Assembly (NCBI GenBank): GCA_018385335.1
Contig: JAHAZN010000076.1
Location: 1-64,000 of the forward strand
DNA length: 64,000 nucleotides
Direction of reading: 5' to 3'
Source: Prevotella sp.
GTDB lineage: Bacteria; Bacteroidota; Bacteroidia; Bacteroidales; Bacteroidaceae
Numbering within the stretch: the first letter of the stretch is position 1; the number at the start of each line of letters is the position of its first letter. The translations under genes and the position numbers were made by a program. Under the pieces are notes generated by a model. It was not told the DNA's origin. It made no database searches and saw nothing but the letters and a program-made list of their open reading frames with translations. Of the stretch, positions 50,943 through 60,268 are shown piece after piece.

Positions 50943-51038
50943 ACAAGTTTTTTATTTGCCTCAACATCACTATTTGATTTTTAGCCCTTTGATTTTGATT
51001 TTTCATTGTAAAAAATCAGTTCTCTCAAAAATATTGTC

Positions 51039-51046
51039 TAAATTTG
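51039..51046 (+). promoter_or_regulatory. -7 element TAAATTTG for the 51052 CDS
   Basis: TAnnTTTG match ending 5 nt before the ATG. Confidence 0.5.
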
Positions 51047-51051
51047 CATCT

Positions 51052-51657
51052 ATGAACTTACAGATGAACGAAGGACTGACAAGTGAGAACGTGATAATCG
51101 TTGATGCTGCCTATATAGATAAGGTAGCATTCAACTTGATTGTCAACTTCGAACGTATGCTGGGTCGGCAGATTCCACCGGCCGACATGGCTCGCTGGAT
51201 AGACTGCATCGCCCTGGATGGAGGACTGAGAGAAGGCGCCAGCAACACCCAGGTGGTGCTGGTATATGAGAAAGACAGACAGAGACTCAACAATTTCGTG
51301 CCTGCCAGCCTCGATGAGGAGCTCAACGGCAAAGCCTTCAGCGATCACCTCGGTGAGTTTGTCATCAACGCTCTCCCCGTGGAAGAGATGGTGAGCAAGG
51401 GCGACTTCTTGCTCGACCTATTGCAACTCTCATGCGCACAAGACAGTGTGAAGCGCGTGATGGTGGTGGCCGACGAGGGGATGTATGACAGCATCAGAAC
51501 ACTGCTGAGGAAGGTGGAAAGCGAGAAGAACATCACCGTGTTTGCCATGCAGCCCATGCCGGGAGGCAACTTCAAACAGGAGATTCTAGGATATTCGCTG
51601 ATGAATGCCATGGGCATCACTGGCGAAGAGATAGCAAAGAATATTCACTCATCTTAA
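51052..51657 (+). CDS. Conserved hypothetical protein of Bacteroidales type
   Basis: MNLQMNEGLTSENVIIVDAAYIDKVAFNLIVNFERMLGRQIPPADMARWIDCIALDGGLR; start after promoter. Confidence 0.65.
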   Translation: MNLQMNEGLTSENVIIVDAAYIDKVAFNLIVNFERMLGRQIPPADMARWIDCIALDGGLREGASNTQVVLVYEKDRQRLNNFVPASLDEELNGKAFSDHLGEFVINALPVEEMVSKGDFLLDLLQLSCAQDSVKRVMVVADEGMYDSIRTLLRKVESEKNITVFAMQPMPGGNFKQEILGYSLMNAMGITGEEIAKNIHSS

Positions 51658-51671
51658 TAACAAATAAATAA

Positions 51672-52910
51672 ATGGGAAAAGTACTAATGATTGGCGCCGG
51701 TGGCGTTGCTACGGTGGCCGCGTTCAAGATAGCACAGAACGCTGATGTGTTTACCGACTTTATGATTGCAAGCCGACGCAAGGAGAAATGCGACCAGATA
51801 GTGGACGCTATCCATCGTGCCGGTCTCACCATGGATATCAAGACGGCACAGGTAGATGCCGACGAGGTGGAGCAACTCAAGGCACTCTTCAACGACTATC
51901 AGCCTGAACTGGTCATCAACCTCGCCCTGCCCTATCAAGACCTCACTATCATGGAGGCTTGCTTGGCCTGCGGATGCAACTACCTCGATACAGCCAACTA
52001 TGAGCCTAAGGACGAGGCGCATTTTGAATACTCATGGCAGTGGGCCTATAAGGAGAGATTTGAGCAGGCTGGCCTCTGTGCCATCCTCGGATGCGGATTC
52101 GACCCCGGCGTGAGCGGCATCTATACTGCCTATGCTGCCAAACATCATTTCGATGAAATACACACCTTAGACATCGTTGACTGCAACGCAGGTAACCATC
52201 ATAAGGCTTTTGCTACCAACTTCAATCCAGAGATCAATATCAGAGAGATTACCCAGAAGGGACTCTACTATCAGGATGGACAATGGATAGAGACTGAACC
52301 TCTGTCGGTGCACAAGGCACTCACCTACCCCAACATCGGACCTCGCGAAAGCTACCTGATGCACCATGAGGAGCTGGAGAGCTTGGTGAAGAACTATCCC
52401 AGCATCAAACTGGCACGTTTCTGGATGACCTTCGGACAGCAGTATCTCACCTACCTCGACGTGATTCAGAACATCGGCATGAGCCGCATCGATGAGATGG
52501 AGTATGAGGCGCCCCTGGCCGACGGCTCTGGAGAGACAGCAAAGGTGAAGATTGTACCGCTACAGTTCCTCAAAGCTGTACTACCTAACCCTCAGGACCT
52601 CGGAGAGAACTACGATGGCGAGACCTCTATCGGATGTCGCATCAGAGGTGTGAAAGATGGTAAGGAGCGTACCTACTATGTGTATAACAACTGCAAGCAC
52701 CAGGAGGCTTACAAAGAGACGGGTATGCAGGGTGTGAGCTACACCACGGGCGTACCGGCAATGATAGGTGCGATGATGTTCTTCAAGGGATTATGGAAGA
52801 AACCCGGCGTATGGAACGTTGAAGAGTTTGACCCAGATCCTTTCATGGAGCAGCTCAACAAGCAAGGACTGCCTTGGCATGAGGTATTCGACGGCGATCT
52901 TGAACTCTAA
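51672..52910 (+). CDS. Saccharopine dehydrogenase-like / carboxynorspermidine synthase
   Basis: KVLMIGAGGVATVAAFKIAQ; CGFDPGVSGIYTAYAAKHHFDEI. Confidence 0.87.
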   Translation: MGKVLMIGAGGVATVAAFKIAQNADVFTDFMIASRRKEKCDQIVDAIHRAGLTMDIKTAQVDADEVEQLKALFNDYQPELVINLALPYQDLTIMEACLACGCNYLDTANYEPKDEAHFEYSWQWAYKERFEQAGLCAILGCGFDPGVSGIYTAYAAKHHFDEIHTLDIVDCNAGNHHKAFATNFNPEINIREITQKGLYYQDGQWIETEPLSVHKALTYPNIGPRESYLMHHEELESLVKNYPSIKLARFWMTFGQQYLTYLDVIQNIGMSRIDEMEYEAPLADGSGETAKVKIVPLQFLKAVLPNPQDLGENYDGETSIGCRIRGVKDGKERTYYVYNNCKHQEAYKETGMQGVSYTTGVPAMIGAMMFFKGLWKKPGVWNVEEFDPDPFMEQLNKQGLPWHEVFDGDLEL

Positions 52911-53005
52911 GACAGCCATCAGACAACAGGCATAGGAGGTGCTATCCATACCTTATGTTGTATGTACTATAAAGAAGAATTAACTCACAAAATAATTTGC
53001 ACGCT

Positions 53006-54031
53006 ATGGCGAAAAAAGAATTGGAAATCAATGAAGGCAGTACGATGGAGGATAAGCTGAAAGCGCTCCAGGCTGCCATGTCGAAAATAGAGAAAGACTA
53101 TGGCAAAGGCTCCATCATGAAGTTGGGCGATGAACATATCGACAACGTGGAGGTGATTCCCACAGGAAGCATCTCACTCAATGCAGCCCTTGGTGTAGGA
53201 GGTTATCCCAAAGGACGTATCATAGAGATCTATGGTCCTGAGTCCTCAGGAAAGACCACCCTGGCCATCCATGCCATCGCTGAAGCACAGAAGGCAGGAG
53301 GTATCGCTGCCTTCATCGATGCAGAGCATGCCTTCGACCGTTTCTATGCAGAGAAACTGGGCGTGGATGTTGACAACCTCTGGATCTCACAACCCGACAC
53401 TGGTGAGCAGGCACTGGAGATTGCAGACCAGCTCATACGCTCGTCGGCTATCGACATCTTAGTGGTCGATTCGGTGGCAGCCCTCACCCCTAAGGCTGAG
53501 ATAGAAGGCGATATGGGCGACAACAAGGTGGGACTGCAGGCACGACTGATGAGTCAGGCGCTGCGCAAACTCACCGCAAGCATCAGTAAGACCAAGACCA
53601 CATGTATCTTCATCAACCAGCTTCGCGAAAAAATAGGTATCATGTTCGGCAACCCCGAGACAACCACCGGAGGTAATGCCCTGAAGTTCTACTCCAGCGT
53701 GCGCCTCGACATCCGTCGCGTGACAAGCATCAAGGACGGCGACAACGTGATAGGCAACCAGGTGAGAGTGAAGGTGGTGAAAAACAAGGTGGCGCCTCCA
53801 TTTAAGAAAGCTGAGTTTGAGATAACCTTCGGCGAGGGCATCTCTAAGATAGGTGAGATCGTTGACCTTGGCGTAGAGTATGGCATCATCCAGAAGAGCG
53901 GTAGCTGGTTCTCTTACGAGGGTTCCAAACTGGCTCAGGGACGTGATGCAACCAAAGCATTGCTCAAGGACAACCCCGAACTCTGCGAAGAACTCGAAGC
54001 AAAAATCATGGAAGCCATCAGCAACAACTGA
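53006..54031 (+). CDS. recA: Recombinase RecA
   Basis: [48 protein letters not shown]. Confidence 0.97.
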   Translation: MAKKELEINEGSTMEDKLKALQAAMSKIEKDYGKGSIMKLGDEHIDNVEVIPTGSISLNAALGVGGYPKGRIIEIYGPESSGKTTLAIHAIAEAQKAGGIAAFIDAEHAFDRFYAEKLGVDVDNLWISQPDTGEQALEIADQLIRSSAIDILVVDSVAALTPKAEIEGDMGDNKVGLQARLMSQALRKLTASISKTKTTCIFINQLREKIGIMFGNPETTTGGNALKFYSSVRLDIRRVTSIKDGDNVIGNQVRVKVVKNKVAPPFKKAEFEITFGEGISKIGEIVDLGVEYGIIQKSGSWFSYEGSKLAQGRDATKALLKDNPELCEELEAKIMEAISNN

Positions 54032-54054
54032 GCAGATGGCAATCAACCGAAGAC

Positions 54055-54864
54055 ATGATAAGAAAAGTAAGACCGAAGAAAAACCTGGGTCAGCATTTCC
54101 TCACCGACCTCTCCATAGCCAGTAGGATAGCTGACACTGTGGATGCGTGCCCCCATCTCCCCGTGCTCGAAGTAGGCCCGGGTATGGGGGTGCTCACACA
54201 ATACCTCACCGTGAAGGAACGACCAGTGAAAGTGGTGGAGATTGATGATGAGTCGGTAGCATATCTGCATAACCATTTCCCTGCACTCTCCTCACAGATT
54301 ATCGCAGATGATTTCCTGAAGATGGACCTCCACACGGTATTCGATGGACAGCCCTTCGTGCTCACGGGCAACTACCCCTATGACATCTCTTCACAGATCT
54401 TCTTCAAGATGATTGACAACCGCGACCTCATCCCCTGCTGCACGGGAATGATCCAGCGCGAGGTGGCACAGCGCATTGCCTCACAACCTGGCACCAAGGC
54501 CTATGGTATCCTCAGTGTACTCACCCAGGCATGGTATGATGTGGAGTATCTCTTCACCGTTGATGAGCATGTGTTTAACCCGCCACCCAAGGTGAAGAGC
54601 GCAGTGATACGCATGACGAGAAACAACACTACGCAACTCAACTGCGACGAGGTGCTCTTCAAGCGTGTGGTGAAGACGGTGTTCAACCAACGTCGTAAGA
54701 TGCTGCGGGTGAGTTTAAGACAGCTCTTTGGCAACAAACCATCTTCCGACCCCTTCTTCCAACACCCACTGATGACCAAACGCCCCGAGCAACTCTCCAT
54801 CCCACAGTTTGAAGAACTCACCAACCTCGTGGAAATGGAAATGAGGGCAACACAAGAAAAATAA
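54055..54864 (+). CDS. rsmA: 16S rRNA dimethyladenosine transferase
   Basis: RPKKNLGQHFLTD; LEVGPGMGVLTQYL; LTGNYPYDISSQIFFKM. Confidence 0.95.
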   Translation: MIRKVRPKKNLGQHFLTDLSIASRIADTVDACPHLPVLEVGPGMGVLTQYLTVKERPVKVVEIDDESVAYLHNHFPALSSQIIADDFLKMDLHTVFDGQPFVLTGNYPYDISSQIFFKMIDNRDLIPCCTGMIQREVAQRIASQPGTKAYGILSVLTQAWYDVEYLFTVDEHVFNPPPKVKSAVIRMTRNNTTQLNCDEVLFKRVVKTVFNQRRKMLRVSLRQLFGNKPSSDPFFQHPLMTKRPEQLSIPQFEELTNLVEMEMRATQEK

Positions 54865-54960
54865 TCTGTGTGCGAACACAAACACTTGATTTATATCAAA
54901 AACAATGCAGAAAGATAAAAAAAACTTGTAATCCTTCATTGTTGTGTGCGCAAACAATCG

Positions 54961-54968
54961 TACCTTTG
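54961..54968 (+). promoter_or_regulatory. -7 element TACCTTTG for the putative ncRNA
   Basis: TTGTTGTGTGCGCAAACAATCGTACCTTTGCA: TAnnTTTG with a TTG-rich segment ~20 nt upstream. Confidence 0.65.
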
Positions 54969-55001
54969 CATCGTCAAAAGGTAAAAAGTAAAATAGTTCA
55001 G

Positions 55002-55145
55002 TAGGTAAACCTCAAAGGTAAAAAAGATTGAAGGATAGACAAGTCAATAGGTAACCTCAAAGGTAAGAAAGATTGAAAGGATAGACAAGTCAATAGGTAA
55101 CCTCAAAAGGTAAGAAAGATTGAAAGGATAGACAAGTCAATAGGT
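55002..55145 (+). repeat. Three ~46-bp direct tandem repeats plus partial unit
   Basis: taggtaacctcaaaggtaagaaagattgaaaggatagacaagtcaa at 55002-55047, 55048-55093, 55094-55140; taggt at 55141. Confidence 0.95.
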
Positions 55146-55289
55146 CTTTAGACAGAAAGAGAGTTTTAAGGGTAACAAGACGCCCCCTAAGCATAGAAAA
55201 ATAATAGGAAAAAGAGAACAGGATATCACGAGGGGCGCAGATGAAGAAAAACCTGTTGCAGCAAAAGGCTGCATCAGGCACGCATGTAA

Positions 55290-55316
55290 GGGACTGATGA
55301 CAGTCCCGTTTTTTTT
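55290..55316 (+). terminator. Intrinsic terminator of the putative ncRNA
   Basis: GGGACTG-atga-CAGTCCC-G-TTTTTTTT; no T-run on the minus-strand side. Confidence 0.92.
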
Positions 55317-55326
55317 CCCCTGCCGA

Positions 55327-56622
55327 CTAATAACTCTTCACCTCTACTACACGTTTATTACTGATACGCACCACCTTGTCAACACCATACACCCAATCTC
55401 TCGTGCTGCTATTCACATCAATGATCTGTTGAGGTTCACCCAATGCCAGCTTCACCTCCTCCTCGGTGAATCCCCGCATCACTTTTCCCTGCAGTATATA
55501 TGTGCGGTGTGCCTGTGGCACATTATTGTCGGTCCATGGGTTACCCTCAACAAAGATATTTGAATAGTAATCATTATGATAGCCATCAGCAATACCCGTA
55601 GAACTGGTCTTGTCGAGCGTAACATCCTTGACAAAGGTCTCCGCTGTCTTCGTAGAGAACAGGGTGAGCCTAACATAGCCCGTGGCATAGTTGGGGCGCA
55701 CCCCTCTTATCTTAAATGTTGAGAGACGTGCTATCTTCACCAACTCATTCCTACTGTTACGCATCGTCGTACGATAGCGTGTATAAACCTCCTTATCCAC
55801 CATCTTATTGAGCTGCACCGTCACCACATCCAATGAATCAACCATTCTGAAAGCTCCCTGGAAGGTGTTACGATTATAGATACGCATCAGCTCAGCCTGT
55901 CGCAGTCCGCTGTTGGTACGACTGATGGCGACATTCTGATAAAACTGCTTTCCATTGACATCTTCCAAAACAATCTTTACAGGGAAGCTGCGTGTTCCGA
56001 CGCCGACCGAAACAACCTTCAATGGGGTGCCTTTCTCCACATTCACATTCTCATAGCCATCGCTATTCAGATCCGTATCTACCCTAAACTTCGTCGTTTT
56101 GGCATAGAGGGTCATACCCATGAGTTTCTCTTTGGCGATATCCACGTCACCCAGGTAAGCCAAGGTTGGGATACCGAGCGTATTGTCGCAGTAGGCATCG
56201 AAGGTCCCCGAGGGCACAAGATAATAGTAATCGGTGTTGTTGGTTGTGCAGAAAAAGTCGATACGGTGCCTTCCATCGGGCATCACAGAGTGGCCACGAT
56301 ATTCCATGATGTGATGCATGAGTGATACGTTGGTTTCCTCCTTGTTGGTGGTGTTATTGACAAAGGTGTTAATCACCAAGTCATATTTATCTGGAATAAC
56401 CATGAATTTCATTCCTGGCTCCCAATCACACAGACTATGAAATTTGAAATTGCTCACCACGAAATTATTGGCTGCATCGTCGGTCATCGCTCTTTGGAGA
56501 CCATCGCCCTGCAGTCTTATCACATTTTTGTTATTCGTCTTTACGATATAGCTATCTTGTCCAAATACAACTACTGTCGTCAGCAAAGCAACCAAGAGTG
56601 TTGCCAATCTTCTTTTCTTCAT
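55327..56622 (-). CDS. Secreted hypothetical protein
   Basis: Signal peptide MKKRRLATLLVALLTTVVVFGQ; start at ATG 56622; no recognised catalytic motif. Confidence 0.7.
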   Translation of the reverse strand: MKKRRLATLLVALLTTVVVFGQDSYIVKTNNKNVIRLQGDGLQRAMTDDAANNFVVSNFKFHSLCDWEPGMKFMVIPDKYDLVINTFVNNTTNKEETNVSLMHHIMEYRGHSVMPDGRHRIDFFCTTNNTDYYYLVPSGTFDAYCDNTLGIPTLAYLGDVDIAKEKLMGMTLYAKTTKFRVDTDLNSDGYENVNVEKGTPLKVVSVGVGTRSFPVKIVLEDVNGKQFYQNVAISRTNSGLRQAELMRIYNRNTFQGAFRMVDSLDVVTVQLNKMVDKEVYTRYRTTMRNSRNELVKIARLSTFKIRGVRPNYATGYVRLTLFSTKTAETFVKDVTLDKTSSTGIADGYHNDYYSNIFVEGNPWTDNNVPQAHRTYILQGKVMRGFTEEEVKLALGEPQQIIDVNSSTRDWVYGVDKVVRISNKRVVEVKSY

Positions 56623-56757
56623 ACACCAATTACTTTTTTCAGATGATCTCATTAAGAAGGCATTTTCGTCTGCCTTAGGACACTATGATAAAAGCATCCC
56701 TTCTATCAAACCAAATCCACACCTACCATTTGCATTGATTCCGGTTGATTAGCGTTG

Positions 56758-56765
56758 CAAAGTTA
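56758..56765 (-). promoter_or_regulatory. -7 element TAACTTTG for the 55327..56622 CDS
   Basis: CAAAGTTA on + strand. Confidence 0.45.
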
Positions 56766-56797
56766 CACTATTTCCATTATTCTCGCAACTAATCAAC

Positions 56798-56863
56798 AAA
56801 AAAAAACGATATTTCGAGCGTTCAAAGGCCTATAATGACACGACCTTTTCGCTCGAAATATCG
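56798..56863 (-). terminator. Long-stem terminator downstream of rubrerythrin
   Basis: 14-bp perfect inverted repeat CGATATTTCGAGCG / CGCTCGAAATATCG, followed by a T-run on minus strand. Confidence 0.75.
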
Positions 56864-56914
56864 GATGAGTGTAGCGCCTCCTTAGAGGTATCCTAACATT
56901 GTTAGGAGGGAGGA

Positions 56915-57457
56915 TTAGTAGTTCTCAGCCTTGATTTCAAAATAGCTGCGGGCATGGTTGCAAACGGGGCACTCCTCGGGAGCCTGCTTGCCTACCACGA
57001 TATGACCGCAGTTGCGGCACTGCCAGATGGTATCACCCTCACGCGAGAACACGATACCCTGCTCGATGTTGGCAAGGAGTTTGCGATAACGCTCCTCGTG
57101 ATGACGCTCGATAGCAGCCACACCACGCATCTTGGCAGCGATCTCTGTGAAACCCTCTTCTTCAGCCTCCTGAGCCATACGGTCGTACATATCTGTCCAC
57201 TCATAGTTCTCACCATCGGCAGCTGCCTTCAGGTTAGAGACAGTATCTTTCACTGCACCACCCTCAAGATATTTGAACCAGAGTTTGGCATGCTCCTTCT
57301 CGTTGTTAGCAGTCTCTTCAAAGAGAGCAGCAATCTGCACATAACCCTCTTTCTTTGCCTTAGAAGCAAAATAGCTGTACTTGTTACGAGCCTGTGATTC
57401 ACCTGCGAAAGCCTCCATGAGGTTCTTCTCGGTCTTTGTTCCTTTAAGTTCTTTCAT
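56915..57457 (-). CDS. Rubrerythrin
   Basis: Ferritin-like [24 protein letters not shown]; rubredoxin-like [30 protein letters not shown]. Confidence 0.95.
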   Translation of the reverse strand: MKELKGTKTEKNLMEAFAGESQARNKYSYFASKAKKEGYVQIAALFEETANNEKEHAKLWFKYLEGGAVKDTVSNLKAAADGENYEWTDMYDRMAQEAEEEGFTEIAAKMRGVAAIERHHEERYRKLLANIEQGIVFSREGDTIWQCRNCGHIVVGKQAPEECPVCNHARSYFEIKAENY

Positions 57458-57496
57458 TATTGTAGATTATTTAGAAATTAGAAAAAAAAATGTCTA

Positions 57497-58909
57497 TCAC
57501 TTTACCCATCCAGCAGCCTTGGCCATACGTTGGGGAATCTCGGTATTGTCAATTCTTCCTGTCAACAGTTCGGCACCCTCGCCGATAGCGAAACAGGGCA
57601 CATAGCCGTTGCTATGGTCGTAGGTACTCCAGCCTACGTTGGCCTGTTCAGCGAGAATTTTCCTCACCGTTGCAGCCAACTCGTTGTCTCTCTGATAGAG
57701 CGTCTTGACATCCTTTCCCTTCCCTTCAAGGATATGTTGAAAGGCCTGCTCCACCCTCTTCGTCTGTTCGTCAGAGAGCTTGACGGTGGTCCACAATCCA
57801 AAATGTTCAGTGAGGAAATTTTTCACCACGTTCCAGTCGTAGTTCTCACCATGTTTCTTATAGAGTGCATGCAACTCCTTCCCTGCTTTCTCAAAAGAGA
57901 TATGTTGACTTGCCACCACGTCGAGATGGAGCTCATAGCCCCTTCGTCCCAGCGCCAGTCCTCCCGTCTCATGGTCGGCTGTCACCACGATGAGTGTCTC
58001 ATCGGGATGTTGCTGATAAAACTCATAAGCCACCTTCACTGCATTGTCCATATCGATGACTTCGGGGATGAAACTCATATCGTTGGCATGACAGGCCCAA
58101 TCAATCTTTCCTCCCTCTACCATAAGGAAGAATCCATCCTTCTCCTGCTGTTTGCTTGTGAGGAACCGGATAGCGGCACGGGTGATATCGGTGAGTGTCA
58201 TATCGTCTTTCGTGCGGTCGATGGCATAGGGGATGCTGTATTTATCACGTTTCGAAGCCTCCGCCGTCTGAAGGAGAATCATCTTCTCTGCTTTCTTTGC
58301 CTTCTTCTGGTAGTCACGGTAGCCACGAGCGATGGTATAACCCTGGGCTTTTGCCTGTCCGTAGATGTCGGTCGTTTCACCTTCCTTGGCTTTAGTATCG
58401 AGGAAGTCAGCGCCAGCATAGAAATCGTTGCCACGTTCTATGAGCTGACGGGCGATGGTGGCATAGTCCTTTCTGTCTTTCACATGCGCATAGAAGGCTG
58501 CCGGCGTAGCATGATCGACACTCACACTGGTGGCGATACCCACCGCTGCTCCCGCCTCGCGCGCCCAGTCGGCAATACTGCTCACTGCTGTTTTCTGGTC
58601 TTTAAGCATCCCCAGCACCCCATTCTTGGTCTTGTGACCGGTAGCCAGCGCTGTTCCACCGGCAGCCGAATCAGTCACACCATTCGTAGCACTCTGGGTA
58701 TTCACTATGGCTGCATAGGGGAAGGAGGGGAAGCAGAGGGGCTGGATTCCTATCGTCTGATTGAGCGCACCGAGATAGGTCTCAGCAGCATTCACTTGGT
58801 TGACACCCATTCCATCACCGATGAAATAGAAGACATATTTTGCTTTGCTGTGTGCCGTCAGCACCACCAACAGCAATAGGGCCGTGAGTATTGTAATTCT
58901 TTTTCTCAT
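57497..58909 (-). CDS. phoA: Alkaline phosphatase
   Basis: YFIGDGMGVNQVNAAETY; VTDSAAGGTALATGHKTKNGVLG; VTADHETGGLALG. Confidence 0.94.
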   Translation of the reverse strand: MRKRITILTALLLLVVLTAHSKAKYVFYFIGDGMGVNQVNAAETYLGALNQTIGIQPLCFPSFPYAAIVNTQSATNGVTDSAAGGTALATGHKTKNGVLGMLKDQKTAVSSIADWAREAGAAVGIATSVSVDHATPAAFYAHVKDRKDYATIARQLIERGNDFYAGADFLDTKAKEGETTDIYGQAKAQGYTIARGYRDYQKKAKKAEKMILLQTAEASKRDKYSIPYAIDRTKDDMTLTDITRAAIRFLTSKQQEKDGFFLMVEGGKIDWACHANDMSFIPEVIDMDNAVKVAYEFYQQHPDETLIVVTADHETGGLALGRRGYELHLDVVASQHISFEKAGKELHALYKKHGENYDWNVVKNFLTEHFGLWTTVKLSDEQTKRVEQAFQHILEGKGKDVKTLYQRDNELAATVRKILAEQANVGWSTYDHSNGYVPCFAIGEGAELLTGRIDNTEIPQRMAKAAGWVK

Positions 58910-58926
58910 TTGTTTATTCTATACTG

Positions 58927-58934
58927 CAAAGCTA
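58927..58934 (-). promoter_or_regulatory. -7 element TAGCTTTG for phoA
   Basis: CAAAGCTA on + strand, 18 nt upstream of start. Confidence 0.5.
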
Positions 58935-58950
58935 ATGAAAAGTAATGAGA

Positions 58951-58986
58951 AAAATAAAAAACCTGCATAAAAATTTTATGCAGGTT
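58951..58986 (-). terminator. Palindromic terminator downstream of the 59011 gene relic
   Basis: AACCTGCATAAAA-A-TTTTATGCAGGTT followed by T-rich sequence on minus strand. Confidence 0.65.
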
Positions 58987-59010
58987 CATTGATTTTATTG
59001 ATGATAGGTC

Positions 59011-59180
59011 TTAGAGACGTACCTTCTTGCCATCTTTTACCACGATTCCTTTGCAGGTGTCGGGATTGACTCTCTTACCGGCAAGATTGAAATATATGCA
59101 CAGATGATGCTACCTTTCTCCTCGTTGCCAGTGAACGACGACATACCGTCGGTGGTGAAGAGGCCGAGACAGTCATAAAT
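59011..59180 (-). pseudogene. Relic of the C-terminal end of a secreted protein
   Basis: FTTDGMSSFTGNEEKGSIICAY in one frame and YFNLAGKRVNPDTCKGIVVKDGKKVRL* in another; frame change near 59100. Confidence 0.65.
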
Positions 59181-59337
59181 TTGCAGAATTCGTCGAGAAT
59201 ACAGAAAATTTCTATTAAATTTGCAGTCGTCATGGGAATGGGTATTTGTTCGTAACTCTTTGATTATCACCTATAAAGTTACTAAAAATATTCCATTTCC
59301 ACAACTTTTTTAACACTTTTCTTATGTCGAACTCACG

Positions 59338-59467
59338 TTGGATTAGCAATGGTTATCATCATAGACAGTTCGTTTTTGTTTGCTGTAAAATTACAGAATT
59401 CATTTGAAACTGCCAAATAAATGTATAGATAATTGCCAATCGTTGCATTATAAATTCACAGAAGAGG
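59338..59467 (-). repeat. 130-bp degenerate copy of the promoter/start region of the PD-(D/E)XK gene
   Basis: Aligns without gaps to 62864..62993. Confidence 0.85.
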
Positions 59468-59490
59468 AGAAATAGATAAATAGACAGGTA

Positions 59491-60219
59491 TTAATAATCG
59501 TCATCGTCAGGAAGTTCGTCATCGTCCTCATCGACGATTTCGTCCACAACTTCGTCAACTGCCTTTTCTATAGAATCAACAGTTTCATCTACTGATTTGC
59601 TTGTTTCATTGTCCATGAGTTGCAGGTCTTCCCATAGTACGATTGGTATTGTTATACCGAGAATACCGAATCCTACATGTTCACCTTCGGCTCCATATTT
59701 TGAATTGTGCAGATAGGCATTTGTCCAAAATAGTCCCTCCTCCACTTCTATATGGTTGTATTTAAGGATGTTTTCCATAATGCCTTGTTTAGCTGCATCA
59801 GTATTTGCAAGAAGGTTTGTCAGCAGATTTGCATCTTCACCAAAGAGGGACGAGATGTCGTCTGCCTGATCTTGTACCAGACTGACAGACTCTTCCAGCA
59901 CACAGTTGATCATTCTCTCTCTTGATGGAACGGTAACATGGAGAATGAACAGTATGACACCAATAATTATTCCCCAATAGAGAATTATCATTCCTCCACC
60001 AACAGCGCAACCTGCAGCGACATCATTTGCTGTAATCTCGTCTTTTTTTGCTTTTGGTGGTTCGGGAGATGTCGTTGTTGTTGAAGCCTGGCGTGCTGTA
60101 GCTGATGCTATGCCCGTAGGCTTTGCCGACTTATCCAACCATTCACCACAATGCTTGCATTTCTTTGCTGTGGCGAGGATTTCCTCGCCACAGTAAGGAC
60201 ATGTTTTTGTTTCAGCCAT
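59491..60219 (-). CDS. Zinc-ribbon protein with DUF4359-like region
   Basis: CPYCGEEILATAKKCKHCGEWL; one TM; VPSRERMINCVLEES ... VGFGILGITIPIV; acidic C-terminus. Confidence 0.65.
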   Translation of the reverse strand: MAETKTCPYCGEEILATAKKCKHCGEWLDKSAKPTGIASATARQASTTTTSPEPPKAKKDEITANDVAAGCAVGGGMIILYWGIIIGVILFILHVTVPSRERMINCVLEESVSLVQDQADDISSLFGEDANLLTNLLANTDAAKQGIMENILKYNHIEVEEGLFWTNAYLHNSKYGAEGEHVGFGILGITIPIVLWEDLQLMDNETSKSVDETVDSIEKAVDEVVDEIVDEDDDELPDDDDY

Positions 60220-60268
60220 ATTTATATTATTGTAAGAAGTCCAACAATACTTCTATTTTACATAAAAA

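Larger units (their letters stand above)
54973..55316 (+). ncRNA. Putative novel structured RNA with tandem-repeat 5' half
   Basis: Bounded by promoter and intrinsic terminator; no ORF >=60 aa on + strand; several complementary segments. Confidence 0.55.

Noticed and set aside
55002-55145. CRISPR array
   Set aside because: Units are directly contiguous without unique spacers and no cas genes are present; kept as tandem repeats.
55090-55281. 63-aa minus-strand ORF across the tandem repeats
   Set aside because: Opposite to the promoter/terminator-bounded unit; low-complexity Phe/Leu-rich and partly made of repeat sequence.
57530-58879. 449-aa + strand ORF opposite alkaline phosphatase
   Set aside because: Lies antisense to an intact, well-recognised phoA; its length is a codon-usage by-product and the translation has no recognisable domain.
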